Below, one piece after another: positions 56,160 to 64,000 of a stretch of 64,000 bases of DNA; positions within the stretch are counted from its first letter, which is position 1, and every line of letters starts with the position of its first letter. The DNA comes from Streptomyces sp. NBC_00341. Lineage in GTDB: Bacteria > Actinomycetota > Actinomycetes > Streptomycetales > Streptomycetaceae. The notes under the pieces were generated by a model. The model was not told the origin of the DNA and searched no databases. It saw only the letters and a list, made by a program, of their open reading frames with translations. Both the position numbers and the translations under genes were made by a program. The DNA lies in NCBI RefSeq assembly GCF_041435055.1, contig NZ_CP108002.1, positions 2,666,001-2,730,000 of the forward strand, written 5' to 3'.

Positions 56160-57923
56160 TCAGCCGACCTTGTAGTCCTGTCCGAGGACCACGGACACGT
56201 CCGCGTTCCCGGTCGGCTTGCCCTGCTTCACCGCGCTCGTCGGCAGATCGAGGGTCTTGGCGACCTGGGTCGCCTTCTCCTTGCCCGCGGCGTCCTTGTA
56301 GATGACCTCGGAGGAAGCCTCGGCGTCGGACTTGCCGCCGTTGACGAAGACGTAGCCGCCGTTGACCAGCTTGATCCGGGCGGACTCCGTGCCGCGGTCG
56401 CTGCCGGTGGCGTTCTTGATCGCGACCCGGACCGCCGCGTCAGCCGACGGGGCCTTGACCGTGCCGCCCAGGATGTCCTTGACGACGCTGTCCGTGGCCG
56501 AGTCGGTGAGGCTGCCGTTTTCCTGGACCGGCAGCAGCGCGGTCTTGTAGTCCCCGACCTTGGCGTGCTCCGCGAGCTTGGCCAGGGAGGCTCCGAGGTC
56601 CTTCTCGGGGAGCGAGGGGTCGAGGATCTGGGCCAGCGTCTGCACGGTGACGGTGGCGGCCTTCGGATCGTCCGAGATCTTCCGCAGCACTCCGCGCATG
56701 ACCTGCCCGAACCGCATCAGTTGCTTGGCCTCGGCCTCGTCGGGGCCTCGGTAGGTGGCGTACGCGACGGCCATCGGGCCGCTGAGCGTCTGCGCCTTGC
56801 CCTTCTTCACCAGGGGCGAGGCGCCCTTCTTGGCGTCGGGCACATCGGTGTCGGTGTCGACGTCGATGTTCCCGACCAGGTCGACGAGGTTCTCCAGATA
56901 CGGGGTGTCGAGCCGCCAGGTGCCGCTGATCTCGGTGCCGAGCAACGTGTCGATGGACTCACGTGTGCCGGTGGTGCCGTCGTCCTCGACCGATTTGCCG
57001 AGCGTGCTCGTGTTGCCGTCATCGTCGGAGACGGCGAGGGAGTTGGGGAGCAGGACCGTGGCTCCCTGCTTGGTGGTGACGTTGTCGACGAGCAGCGCCG
57101 TGGAGGTACCGCCGCCCTTGGTGTTGTGGAGATGGACCACGATGACGTCGCGCCGCTGCGGGCCGGTCGTCGCCGTCTCCTCCTTCTCCGAGCCGGAGAA
57201 ACCGGGCAGCTTGTCCTCGGCCCACAGGTAGCCGACGCCGCCGACCACGACCAGGGCCACCACGAATATCAGCGCGACCATCCGGTTGTGGCCGCGCCGC
57301 CGCGCTTCCTCCCGGCGCTCGCTGCGGCTCTCGGTGAACTTGAGCCAGTCGATGACGTCTTCGGAGTCCTCGTCGGGCTCCTCGATGAAGGAGAACTGCT
57401 CGGTGCGGTAGTCACGGTCGCCGCGGCGCTGCCCCGGAACGGCCGCCTCCGGCTCGGCGTCCGGCGCCGGGTCGGGTTCCCTCGGCGGCGGAACAGGCGT
57501 GGCGGCGGGAGCGGGCGGCGCGCTCTGCTGCGGGACGTTCCACTGGGTGGTGTCGACCGCGGCGGGCTGCTGCCCGGTGTCGTAGCCGTAGCCGTCGTAC
57601 CCGTATCCCTGCTGGGGGTGGGCCTGAGGGTGGGACTGGGGCTGCTGGGCGGCGTACGGGTCGTACTGCTGCTGCGACGGCGGCCCCGGCTGCTGCTGCT
57701 GCTGCTGTTGCTGCTGGGCGTACGGGTCGTAGCCGTAGCCCTGGTCCGTCTGGGGCGCCTGCGGGGGCTGTTGAGCCTGCTGTTGCTGCTGTGCCTGCTG
57801 CTGGCCGTACGGGTCGTACTGCTGCTGCACGGGCTGCTGATACACCGGCTGCCCGTACTCGTCGTAGCCGACGATCTGCGGCTGCTGGTAGTACGGGTCG
57901 TACGGATTCTGTCGGTCGTTCAC
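56160..57923 (-). CDS. Gln-rich membrane protein with LCP-like core and LytR_C domain
   Basis: The 587-residue protein starts at GTG 57923, with AGGGG six bases upstream. Residues 1-130 are Gln/Tyr/Pro-rich, with poly-Q runs and repeated YDPYGQQ/YDPYAQQ units. One membrane helix lies at 215-236 (MVALIFVVALVVVGGVGYLW). The external part has an LCP-like core (RDVIVVHLHNTKGGGTSTAL, TWRLDTPYLENLVDLVGNID, YATYRGPDEAEAKQLMRFGQ), then a LytR_C domain (VRVAIKNATGSDRGTESARI to the C-terminus). The Arg-rich active-site pattern of true LCP ligases (R.R with D..R..RQQ) is degraded, so wall-polymer ligase activity is doubtful. Confidence 0.88.
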   Translation of the reverse strand: MNDRQNPYDPYYQQPQIVGYDEYGQPVYQQPVQQQYDPYGQQQAQQQQQAQQPPQAPQTDQGYGYDPYAQQQQQQQQQPGPPSQQQYDPYAAQQPQSHPQAHPQQGYGYDGYGYDTGQQPAAVDTTQWNVPQQSAPPAPAATPVPPPREPDPAPDAEPEAAVPGQRRGDRDYRTEQFSFIEEPDEDSEDVIDWLKFTESRSERREEARRRGHNRMVALIFVVALVVVGGVGYLWAEDKLPGFSGSEKEETATTGPQRRDVIVVHLHNTKGGGTSTALLVDNVTTKQGATVLLPNSLAVSDDDGNTSTLGKSVEDDGTTGTRESIDTLLGTEISGTWRLDTPYLENLVDLVGNIDVDTDTDVPDAKKGASPLVKKGKAQTLSGPMAVAYATYRGPDEAEAKQLMRFGQVMRGVLRKISDDPKAATVTVQTLAQILDPSLPEKDLGASLAKLAEHAKVGDYKTALLPVQENGSLTDSATDSVVKDILGGTVKAPSADAAVRVAIKNATGSDRGTESARIKLVNGGYVFVNGGKSDAEASSEVIYKDAAGKEKATQVAKTLDLPTSAVKQGKPTGNADVSVVLGQDYKVG

Positions 57924-57942
57924 CGGTGCCCCTCTCCGTGGC

Positions 57943-58560
57943 TCACTCGCCGCGGTAAAGCTGGCGCTTGTCGATGTAGCGGACCACGCCGTCCGGCACC
58001 AGGTACCAGACCGGATCGCCCGCGGCGACTCTCCCACGGCAGTCTGTGGAGGAGATGGCCAGCGCGGGAACCTCCACGAGAGAGACACCGCCCTCCGGCA
58101 GACCGTCGTCCGTGAGTACGTGCCCCGGCCGTGTCACACCGATGAAGTGGGACAGCGAGAACAACTCGTCGGCGTCCCGCCAGGTGAGGATCTGGGACAG
58201 CGCGTCGGCGCCGGTGATGAAGAAGAGGTCCGCGTCCCCGTGGACCGCGCGCAGGTCCCGCAGGGTGTCGATCGTGTACGTGGGGCCCTTGCGGTCGATA
58301 TCGCTGCGGCTGACCGAGAACTGCGGGTTCGATGCCGTCGCGATGACCGTCATCAGATACCGGTCCTCGGCCGCGGACACATGCTTGTGGCTCTTCTGCC
58401 ACGGCTGCCCGGTCGGGACGAAGACCACCTCGTCGAGGTGGAACTGGGCGGCCACTTCACTGGCCGCCACCAGGTGTCCATGATGAATCGGGTCAAAGGT
58501 CCCGCCCATCACGCCGATTCGGCGCTTTCCGGGGCCGGTAGGCACTTCCTGCTCTCCCAT
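57943..58560 (-). CDS. nadD: Nicotinate-nucleotide adenylyltransferase
   Basis: The 205-residue NadD makes nicotinate adenine dinucleotide in NAD synthesis. [19 protein letters not shown] (H-x-G-H nucleotide motif) and the C-terminal [13 protein letters not shown] are present. ATG 58560 fits, with a TAGGCT box eight bases upstream (58569-58574) suggesting a leaderless transcript. It is followed 19 bp later by the LytR_C gene on the same strand. Confidence 0.96.
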   Translation of the reverse strand: MGEQEVPTGPGKRRIGVMGGTFDPIHHGHLVAASEVAAQFHLDEVVFVPTGQPWQKSHKHVSAAEDRYLMTVIATASNPQFSVSRSDIDRKGPTYTIDTLRDLRAVHGDADLFFITGADALSQILTWRDADELFSLSHFIGVTRPGHVLTDDGLPEGGVSLVEVPALAISSTDCRGRVAAGDPVWYLVPDGVVRYIDKRQLYRGE

Positions 58561-58598
58561 GCGTGCAGAGCCTACTGGCACAGCTGTACGCCTCGGCC

Positions 58599-58763
58599 TC
58601 AGCGGTCGCGGTTGAAGCGCGTGGTGATCCACAGAAGGAGGAGAAGCGCGACAAACGCGCCGCCACCGGTGAGGTACGGGCTGAGGCTTTCGTGATTGCC
58701 GCCGTGCTCGGCGCCCTCGGCGGCGACGGTGACCAGCTGGTGTGCGGTGCTCGTGAGGCTCAT
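58599..58763 (-). CDS. Small single-pass membrane protein (54 aa)
   Basis: The open frame starts at ATG 58763, [20 protein letters not shown], continues NPYLTGGG-like [20 protein letters not shown] and ends TRFNRDR. One membrane helix near the C-terminus precedes a short basic tail. Streptomyces homologues with the same layout, ending TTRFNRDR, occur near nadD as I recall. The function is unknown. A matching twin of similar size lies just upstream. Confidence 0.8.
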   Translation of the reverse strand: MSLTSTAHQLVTVAAEGAEHGGNHESLSPYLTGGGAFVALLLLLWITTRFNRDR

Positions 58764-58847
58764 CTTCGGCAGGACCTATCGATCGGGAGTCGGAGGGAAG
58801 ACGTCGCGGACATCGTATGCGGGAGGCCTGGGCACGCTCACGCCGAC

Positions 58848-59009
58848 TCAGTCGTTGTCGTCTTTGTTGTCGTCGTTGCGGTATCCGCGCAGCAGGAACC
58901 AGGCCAGCAGCGCGGCTCCGACCAGCGAGCCGAGCAGCACGATGCGGAGTGTGTTGCCCGGTCCCTGCTCTTCGGATGCGGCGGCGAGCAGAGCAACGGT
59001 ATGCGGCAT
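58848..59009 (-). CDS. Small single-pass membrane protein (53 aa)
   Basis: It starts at ATG 59009 ([20 protein letters not shown]), has one helix ([20 protein letters not shown]) and an acidic tail [12 protein letters not shown] lies nine bases upstream. It resembles the 54-residue protein downstream in size and topology, though the tails differ in charge. The function is unknown. Confidence 0.76.
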   Translation of the reverse strand: MPHTVALLAAASEEQGPGNTLRIVLLGSLVGAALLAWFLLRGYRNDDNKDDND

Positions 59010-59119
59010 GTCGGGCGTCTCCTCAGTTATCCACAGCCCCCCGCACACCGTAGCGCCAGCGCCTAGGCTGGGATTTATCAGGGGGCGAGCAACGTCTCGT
59101 ACGAACAGGGGGCCTATTC

Positions 59120-60256
59120 ATGACCGAAAGCAGTCACGAGAGTCACGAGAACGTGCCGAGCAGGCAGCGCAGGCGTTTCCCGGGAATCTCGTCCCGGGCG
59201 TACGAGCACCCGGCGGACCGTTCGGCCCTGGTCGCCCTGCGCAAGCTGACCGGTTTCGACACCGTCTTCAAGGCCCTGAGCGGGCTGCTGCCCGAGCGCA
59301 GTCTGCGACTGCTCTTCCTGTCGGACTCCGTCCGGGTGAGCGATGCCCAGTTCACCCATCTCAACAGCATGCTTCGGGACGCGTGTTACATCCTGGACCT
59401 GGAGAAGGTCCCGCCGATGTACGTGAACCAGGATCCCCAGCCCAACGCCATGTGCATCGGTCTCGACGAGCCGATCATCGTGGTGACGACAGGTCTGGTG
59501 GAGCTCCTCGACGAGGAGGAGATGCGGGCGGTCGTCGGCCACGAGGTGGGGCACGCCCTCTCCGGTCACTCCGTGTACCGCACGATCCTGCTCTTCCTCA
59601 CCAACCTCGCCCTGAAGGTCGCCTGGATCCCGCTCGGCAACGTCGCGATCATGGCGATCGTGACGGCGCTGCGCGAGTGGTTCCGCAAGTCGGAGCTGTC
59701 CGCCGACCGGGCCGGGCTGCTGGTCGGCCAGGATCTGCGGGCCTCGATGCGCGGGCTCATGAAGATCGCCGGAGGCAACCACCTCCACGAGATGAACGTC
59801 GACGCGTTCCTCGCCCAGGCCGACGAGTACGAGAAGGGCGGCGACCTGCGCGACTCCGTGCTCAAGATCCTCAATGTGCTGCCCCGTTCGCACCCGTTCA
59901 CCACGGTCCGGGCGGCCGAGCTGAAGAAGTGGTCGGAGACCCGCGACTACCAGCGGATCATGGACGGGCACTACCCGCGCCGGGACGAGGACAAGGACAC
60001 CTCGGTCACGGACGCCTTCAGGGAATCCGCCTCGCACTACGCCGATTCGGTGCGCGGCAGCAAGGATCCGCTGATGAAGCTGGTCGGCGACATAGCGGGC
60101 GGCGCCGGCGATCTGGGCGGCAAGCTGCGGGACAAGTTCACCGGCCAGGGAGGCAGCGGGGGCGGCAAGGGCGGCGCTACGGACGGCTCGCAGGAGTCGA
60201 CGAGCCCCGACGACCCTGAGCAGGGGCCCCAGGAGCCCGGGGCGGCGGGGAGCTGA
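59120..60256 (+). CDS. M48-family metallopeptidase
   Basis: The 378-residue protein has zinc motif HEVGHALSGH with a downstream Glu in FRKSELSADRAGLLV, and two hydrophobic segments (ILLFLTNLALKVAWIPLGNV, IMAIVTALREW) that place it in the membrane. M48 (HtpX-like) proteases degrade damaged membrane proteins. The tail of ~70 residues is Gly/Ser/Pro-rich. The start ATG 59120 has AGGGGG eight bases upstream. It is divergent from the small membrane genes and overlaps the 3' end of the convergent gene at 60177 by 80 bp. Confidence 0.93.
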   Translation: MTESSHESHENVPSRQRRRFPGISSRAYEHPADRSALVALRKLTGFDTVFKALSGLLPERSLRLLFLSDSVRVSDAQFTHLNSMLRDACYILDLEKVPPMYVNQDPQPNAMCIGLDEPIIVVTTGLVELLDEEEMRAVVGHEVGHALSGHSVYRTILLFLTNLALKVAWIPLGNVAIMAIVTALREWFRKSELSADRAGLLVGQDLRASMRGLMKIAGGNHLHEMNVDAFLAQADEYEKGGDLRDSVLKILNVLPRSHPFTTVRAAELKKWSETRDYQRIMDGHYPRRDEDKDTSVTDAFRESASHYADSVRGSKDPLMKLVGDIAGGAGDLGGKLRDKFTGQGGSGGGKGGATDGSQESTSPDDPEQGPQEPGAAGS

Positions 60257-61307
60257 CCTCCAGCGTCCCGCACAGCCCCGCGGTGGGCCGGCCCGTGTCG
60301 TACGGGTCGGTGCCCGCCGGGCCCCGGGAGACCGCTCGCCGGCCGGCCAGCAGCGGCCGCAGCGCACCGCTGGTGTCGGCCGTGCAGGACTGCGGTCCGG
60401 CCTGGACGTAGCTGGTCCGCACCTCCAGCCGGCCCAGCCGCAGGTCCTCCCGGTCGAGCCGGAAGCGCAGCTCCCGCCGCACGGTGAAAAGCGACGCGCC
60501 ATCGGCCTGCTGGGGCCCCGACACGGTCGGGCGGAGCGCGTAGGTGAAGGTGTGGTCGGACGCCACCTCCAGTGCGTCGGTCCCCACCTCGGCGTACCGC
60601 AGCGTGCCCCGGACGCGGACCTCGGAGGCAGGGGTGACCTCGGCCGGGTCGAACCGCACGAGCCAGCCCGTCGCGGCATGCTGCCCGTCGTCGTACGGCT
60701 CGGTCATGCTCCGCTCGAACTGGGCCGTCTGGTCGGGGTCGAGCAGTGATTCCACCGGCCGGACCGTGTTCCCGCCGAGGACGTCCGGGTCGAGCGAGGA
60801 GGCGACCAGGTAGTTCTTGACGGTGGCCAGGGCGGCGACCACCTGGCTCTCCGAGAAGTTGTCCGTCCGCCGGGCAACCGGCGGGCTGATGCCCTGGGCG
60901 CCCTTCGGGTAGTCGGCGGCGGGGCTGCTCTCGAACAGGCCGGCCGGTGTGCCGGGGGGCACGACGCCGCGCGGCGCCAGCGGAACGAAGATCATCCGCA
61001 GCGGCTCCGCCCGTCTGCCGAGGGGGGCCTGGTAGGGGTGGCGGAAACCCATGAAGACGGCCGTACCGAAGGCCAGGGCTATCAGGATGACCAGGGCGAG
61101 CGCTGCCCGGGAGCCGGTGCGCACGGCCCGGCCGGGCAGGCTCCGTACGGCACGGGCGTGCTCCCCCATCCGCTCCTGCGCGGAGAACTCCTGGAGCCGG
61201 GCGGCCCGGACGAAGGACTCGTCGAAGACGAGCGACCGGTACTCGTCCTCGCCGCCGCTCGCGCTGTTCTCCGCCGGGCCTTCGGGGGGATCTCCGTGGT
61301 CTGCCAT
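60177..61307 (-). CDS. Single-pass membrane protein with conserved FDExFV motif, unknown function
   Basis: The 376-residue protein starts at ATG 61307, with GGGAG five bases upstream. The cytoplasmic N-terminus has EDEYRSLVFDESFVRAARLQ, followed by one membrane helix (ALALVILIALAFGTAVFMGF) and an external part with two conserved cysteines (SCTADTS, GLCGTLE). A related protein at 61642 has the same cytoplasmic motif (NFASVVFDEDFVQAAAFHEP). I know no function. Confidence 0.82.
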   Translation of the reverse strand: MADHGDPPEGPAENSASGGEDEYRSLVFDESFVRAARLQEFSAQERMGEHARAVRSLPGRAVRTGSRAALALVILIALAFGTAVFMGFRHPYQAPLGRRAEPLRMIFVPLAPRGVVPPGTPAGLFESSPAADYPKGAQGISPPVARRTDNFSESQVVAALATVKNYLVASSLDPDVLGGNTVRPVESLLDPDQTAQFERSMTEPYDDGQHAATGWLVRFDPAEVTPASEVRVRGTLRYAEVGTDALEVASDHTFTYALRPTVSGPQQADGASLFTVRRELRFRLDREDLRLGRLEVRTSYVQAGPQSCTADTSGALRPLLAGRRAVSRGPAGTDPYDTGRPTAGLCGTLEVSSPPPRAPGAPAQGRRGSSTPASRP

Positions 61308-61641
61308 GCCGTCTCCCGACTCCCACGTCGCCGACCGGAGGCCGGTGCGGTGCGCCCCCGCCCCGGCCGGACGGCCTGGGCGGGTCCTGCCCGTGATGCG
61401 GGAGCATGCGCGGGCAGGTGAGGAGCCCCCTCTTCGAGCAGGTGAGGGGTCATACCTTGAGAGTAGGTCGATTACGGCGAACGTAAACGCGGAGGCGGGC
61501 GGAGAACCACCGCGGGGATACCCGGGCAGGCGGGGCGGGCCGGGGTTGTGGGGCCGAGGGGACGGGGGTCCGCCAGGGGCTTCCCAGGGCTTCGCCAAGG
61601 GTGCTTCAGGGCTTCGCCAGGGCGTGCCGTCAGGGGTTTCG
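61308..61641. other. 334-bp gap with promoter-like site and local repeats
   Basis: On the minus strand TTTACG-N16-TACTCT is a candidate promoter for the gene at 60177. Bases 61580-61640 hold imperfect repeats of CTTCGCCAGGG. I see no gene. Confidence 0.4.
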
Positions 61642-62262
61642 TCAGGGCGTGCGCGGGGCCATGGAGACCACCGGACGGAGGTAGCTGCCTGGCGCGGGCG
61701 GGACCATGGACGGAACCACAGAGGGGACCGCGGAGGGCGCCGGGGCACTGTCCACCCCGGTCGTGGCCGGTGGCGGGACCTGGTCCTGCCGGTCGCCCGA
61801 GGTGTTGCGGTAGACGGCGCTGAAGGCCAGCGCGATCATGCCGATGCCCATTACCAGGGCGAGCAGCCAGGCCACCGGACGGTGCCAGCGGGCCGCTCCC
61901 CGGTAGGGACGCAGAGCACCGCCGTGGCGCCCGTAGGGGCCGCCGTCGTAGTAGTCGTCGTCCACGCCGGGGCGGTCGTCGTAGGCGCTGCCTCGGCCGT
62001 AACCGGCGCCCGGCCCGTAGCCCTCGTCGTACAGCTCGTCGTCCAGCGGCCCGCCGCCGGAGCGGGCCCGGAAGGCCTCCGCGTCGGCGCGTGCCTCTGC
62101 GGCCGCCGACATCCGCTCGACAGCGGTCGGTTCATGGAAGGCGGCGGCCTGTACGAAGTCCTCGTCGAACACCACGGAGGCGAAGTTCTCGTCCGCGCCC
62201 CCGCGGTCGTCGTCGGGCTCCCAGCCGTTCGGGAACGGCCTGCCCCCCACGTCGTCCGGCAC
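61642..62262 (-). CDS. Single-pass membrane protein with FDExFV motif, paralogous N-terminus
   Basis: The 206-residue protein starts at GTG 62262 (MPDDVGGRPFPNGW). The cytoplasmic part has SVVFDEDFVQAAAFHEPTAV, a Tyr/Gly/Asp-rich stretch (YGPGAGYGRGSAYDD), a helix (AWLLALVMGIGMIALAFSAV) and an external tail SAPAPSAVPSVVPSMVPP. Its cytoplasmic motif matches the downstream neighbour. The TAGGCT box six bases before the start suggests a leaderless transcript. Confidence 0.8.
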   Translation of the reverse strand: MPDDVGGRPFPNGWEPDDDRGGADENFASVVFDEDFVQAAAFHEPTAVERMSAAAEARADAEAFRARSGGGPLDDELYDEGYGPGAGYGRGSAYDDRPGVDDDYYDGGPYGRHGGALRPYRGAARWHRPVAWLLALVMGIGMIALAFSAVYRNTSGDRQDQVPPPATTGVDSAPAPSAVPSVVPSMVPPAPGSYLRPVVSMAPRTP

Positions 62263-62268
62263 GGCTTC

Positions 62269-62274
62269 AGCCTA
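62269..62274 (-). promoter_or_regulatory. -10 box of a probable leaderless promoter
   Basis: TAGGCT lies six bases before GTG 62262 on the minus strand, with no ribosome site. Confidence 0.5.
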
Positions 62275-62327
62275 GCCCCGGCGGGTCGTTCTGTGCAGGG
62301 AGACCGCACATCCGGCGCATCCCGAGC

Positions 62328-63611
62328 TCACCTCACATGGCCGTCGCCGGTCACGATGTACTTCGTCGAGGTCAGCTCCGGCAGCCCCATCGGGCCCCTG
62401 GCGTGCAGCTTCTGGGTGGAGATTCCGATCTCGGCGCCGAAGCCGAACTGGCCGCCGTCGGTGAAGCGCGTCGAGGCGTTCACGGTCACCGTCGTCGAAT
62501 CCACCAACTGGGTGAAACGGCGGGCCGCGGCCTGTGAGGTGGTCACGATCGCCTCGGTGTGGCCGGACGACCAGAGCCGGATGTGTGCCACGGCCGCGTC
62601 CAGCGACTCCACGACGGCGGCCGCGATGTCGTACGAGAGGTACTCGGTCTCCCAGTCCTCCGGCGTCGCCGTCACCATGGTGGCCTTGGACCCCTCGGCG
62701 TACTCCATGACCCGCTCGTCACCGTGCACGGTCACACCGGCCTCGGCCAGGGCGTCCAGGGCCCTCGGCAGGAAGGCCCCGGCGATGTCCTTGTGGACCA
62801 GGAGCGTCTCGGCGGCGTTGCAGACGCTCGGGCGCTGCGCCTTGGAGTTGACCAGGATGTCGACGGCCATGTCGAGGTCGGTCTGCGCGTCCACGTACAC
62901 ATGGCAGTTGCCGGTACCGGTCTCGATCACCGGGACGGTGGATTCCTCGACGACGGTGCGGATCAGGGAGGCGCCGCCGCGCGGGATGAGGACGTCGACC
63001 AGGCCGCGCGCCCGCATCAGTTCGCGTACCGAATCGCGGTTCTCGCCCGGCACCAGCTGGATGGCGTCGGCCGGCAGTCCGGAGCCGCCGACCGCGTCAC
63101 GCAGGACCCGGACCAGCGCCTTGTTGGACGCGTGGGCGGAGGACGAACCGCGCAGCAGGACCGCGTTGCCCGACTTCAGACAGAGCGCCGCGGCGTCCAC
63201 CGTCACATTGGGCCGGGCCTCGTAGATGATCCCGACGACGCCGAGCGGCACCCGGACCTGGCGCAGGTCGATGCCGTTGGGCAGCGTCGAGCCGCGCACC
63301 ACCTCACCGACCGGATCGGGCAGTGCAGCCACGTCCCGCACGTCGGCGGCGATGGCGCGGATCCGCTCGGGGGTGAGGGTCAGCCGGTCGACGACCGACT
63401 CGCTGGTGCCGGCCTCACGGGCGCGCGTCACGTCCTCGGCGTTGGCCGCGATGATGTCGCTCGTCCGTACCTCGAGCGCGTCCGCGATCGCCAGCAGCGC
63501 GTCGTCCTTCGCCGCGCGCGGAAGCGGCGCGATATCGGCGGCGGCGGAGCGTGCACGGTAGGCGGCCTGGGCGACCGGGGACATGTTGTCGTACGGCGAA
63601 AGCGTGGTCAT
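62328..63611 (-). CDS. proA: Glutamate-5-semialdehyde dehydrogenase
   Basis: The 427-residue ProA reduces gamma-glutamyl phosphate in proline synthesis. Catalytic Cys is in [35 protein letters not shown] and [20 protein letters not shown] are present. ATG 63611 fits. The TACTCT box six bases upstream suggests a leaderless transcript. proB is not seen in the window. Confidence 0.97.
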   Translation of the reverse strand: MTTLSPYDNMSPVAQAAYRARSAAADIAPLPRAAKDDALLAIADALEVRTSDIIAANAEDVTRAREAGTSESVVDRLTLTPERIRAIAADVRDVAALPDPVGEVVRGSTLPNGIDLRQVRVPLGVVGIIYEARPNVTVDAAALCLKSGNAVLLRGSSSAHASNKALVRVLRDAVGGSGLPADAIQLVPGENRDSVRELMRARGLVDVLIPRGGASLIRTVVEESTVPVIETGTGNCHVYVDAQTDLDMAVDILVNSKAQRPSVCNAAETLLVHKDIAGAFLPRALDALAEAGVTVHGDERVMEYAEGSKATMVTATPEDWETEYLSYDIAAAVVESLDAAVAHIRLWSSGHTEAIVTTSQAAARRFTQLVDSTTVTVNASTRFTDGGQFGFGAEIGISTQKLHARGPMGLPELTSTKYIVTGDGHVR

Positions 63612-63617
63612 GCCCGC

Positions 63618-63623
63618 AGAGTA
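63618..63623 (-). promoter_or_regulatory. -10 box of a probable leaderless promoter
   Basis: TACTCT lies six bases before ATG 63611 on the minus strand. Confidence 0.5.
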
Positions 63624-63694
63624 GTGCGCACACTGCGGGCATCCGTCGCGTATCCCGTGATGCGAGACGGCCGCCGCCCGCCGCGGCTGCCGGG

Positions 63695-64000
63695 TCAGTA
63701 GGGGTGCACACCGACCGGGGCCGCCGGGGGCGGCCCGTATCCCTCGGCGATGCGCTGGTGGTACGTCTCGCGGTCGATGACCTCCAGACCGACGATCTCC
63801 CACGGAGGCAGTCCGGCGCTGGAACGGTGCTCACCCCACAGCCTCAGGGCGACCGCCGCCGCGTCGTGCAGATCGCGCGCCTCTTCCCAGTACCGGATCT
63901 CCGCGTGGTCGTTGGCGTATCTGCTGGTCAGCAGGAAGGGGTGGTCGTGCGCGAGCTGTTCGAGGCCGCGTCTGACCTCCTTCAGCGGAATCTCAGTACC
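63695..64000 (-). CDS. Conserved-type hypothetical protein, C-terminal part
   Basis: The open frame enters from the right edge, with 101 residues visible and the stop at 63695-63697. The visible part is helical and charged, [20 protein letters not shown] to [20 protein letters not shown], then a [20 protein letters not shown] strand-helix and a Pro-rich end VGVHPY. It has no membrane segment. Third-position GC supports coding. I do not recognise a family. Confidence 0.75.
   Translation of the reverse strand, partial: GTEIPLKEVRRGLEQLAHDHPFLLTSRYANDHAEIRYWEEARDLHDAAAVALRLWGEHRSSAGLPPWEIVGLEVIDRETYHQRIAEGYGPPPAAPVGVHPY

Overview
The window is a GC-rich actinobacterial chromosome segment, almost certainly from Streptomyces. 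The evidence is codon use with near-universal G/C in third positions, many GTG starts, TANNNT -10 boxes placed so that transcripts would be leaderless, an hrcA-dnaJ operon under a CIRCE element, F420-type oxidase relatives, a tricorn protease, MmyB-type regulators and a SpoIIE-type phosphatase. The gene order (era, ybeY, phoH, add, tricorn, rsmE, dnaJ, hrcA, hemW, lepA, rpsT, holA, comEC, comEA, leuS, nadD, rsfS, proA) is the conserved core order I know from Streptomyces. Most genes lie on the minus strand. There are no prophages, CRISPR arrays or rRNA genes.

Layout. 1-0.8 kb: the end of a protealysin-type M4 protease and an emfourin-type inhibitor. 0.8-4.9 kb: era, a DUF916 protein and a WxL-like secreted protein, and a cytidine-deaminase-like protein without its zinc site. 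4.9-7.4 kb: a divergent MmyB regulator/MFS exporter pair. 7.4-11.7 kb: MmcQ, a CBS/CorC membrane protein, ybeY and phoH; phoH is interrupted by a 360-residue intein. 11.8-17 kb: a PfkB kinase, an MFS protein, an adenine/adenosine deaminase, RNase Z and a HIT protein, with a 169-bp palindromic MITE-like element that supplies the HIT stop codon. 17-25.5 kb: tandem 50-bp repeats, tricorn, a lipoprotein, rsmE, nitronate monooxygenase, dnaJ and hrcA. 25.6-30.1 kb: a metallo-hydrolase, a DUF3097 protein and an unusual 954-residue membrane protein with an external ligand-binding domain. 30-42 kb: hemW, a phosphatase, acyl-CoA ligase, lepA, rpsT, holA, a YceI fusion and an arylamine N-acetyltransferase, with a second MITE-like element. 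42-51.7 kb: an F420-type oxidase, comEC-comEA, degV, leuS behind what looks like a leucine attenuator, and tRNA-Ala. 51.7-54.8 kb: a cassette (Zn-ribbon protein, MFS exporter, MmyB regulator) lying between two identical tRNA-Ala(GGC) genes. 54.9-64 kb: a phosphatase that appears to start at CTG, rsfS, a Gln-rich LytR_C protein, nadD, two tiny membrane proteins, an M48 protease, two related membrane proteins, proA and the end of an unknown gene.

How the genes fit together. Much of the window is translation and ribosome biology (era, ybeY, rsfS, lepA, rpsT, rsmE, leuS, tRNA-Ala), protein quality control (hrcA/dnaJ, tricorn, M48) and DNA metabolism or uptake (holA, comEA/comEC). Two unlinked MmyB/MFS pairs look like ligand-controlled efflux cassettes.

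The most notable sequence-level observations are the apparent class 3 intein with a LAGLIDADG domain in PhoH, the leaderless Leu-Leu-Leu leader peptide and terminator before leuS, the WxL/DUF916 pair in an actinomycete, the receptor-like 954-residue membrane protein, and repeats whose ends provide stop codons for neighbouring genes. All assignments are by eye; no database search was run.
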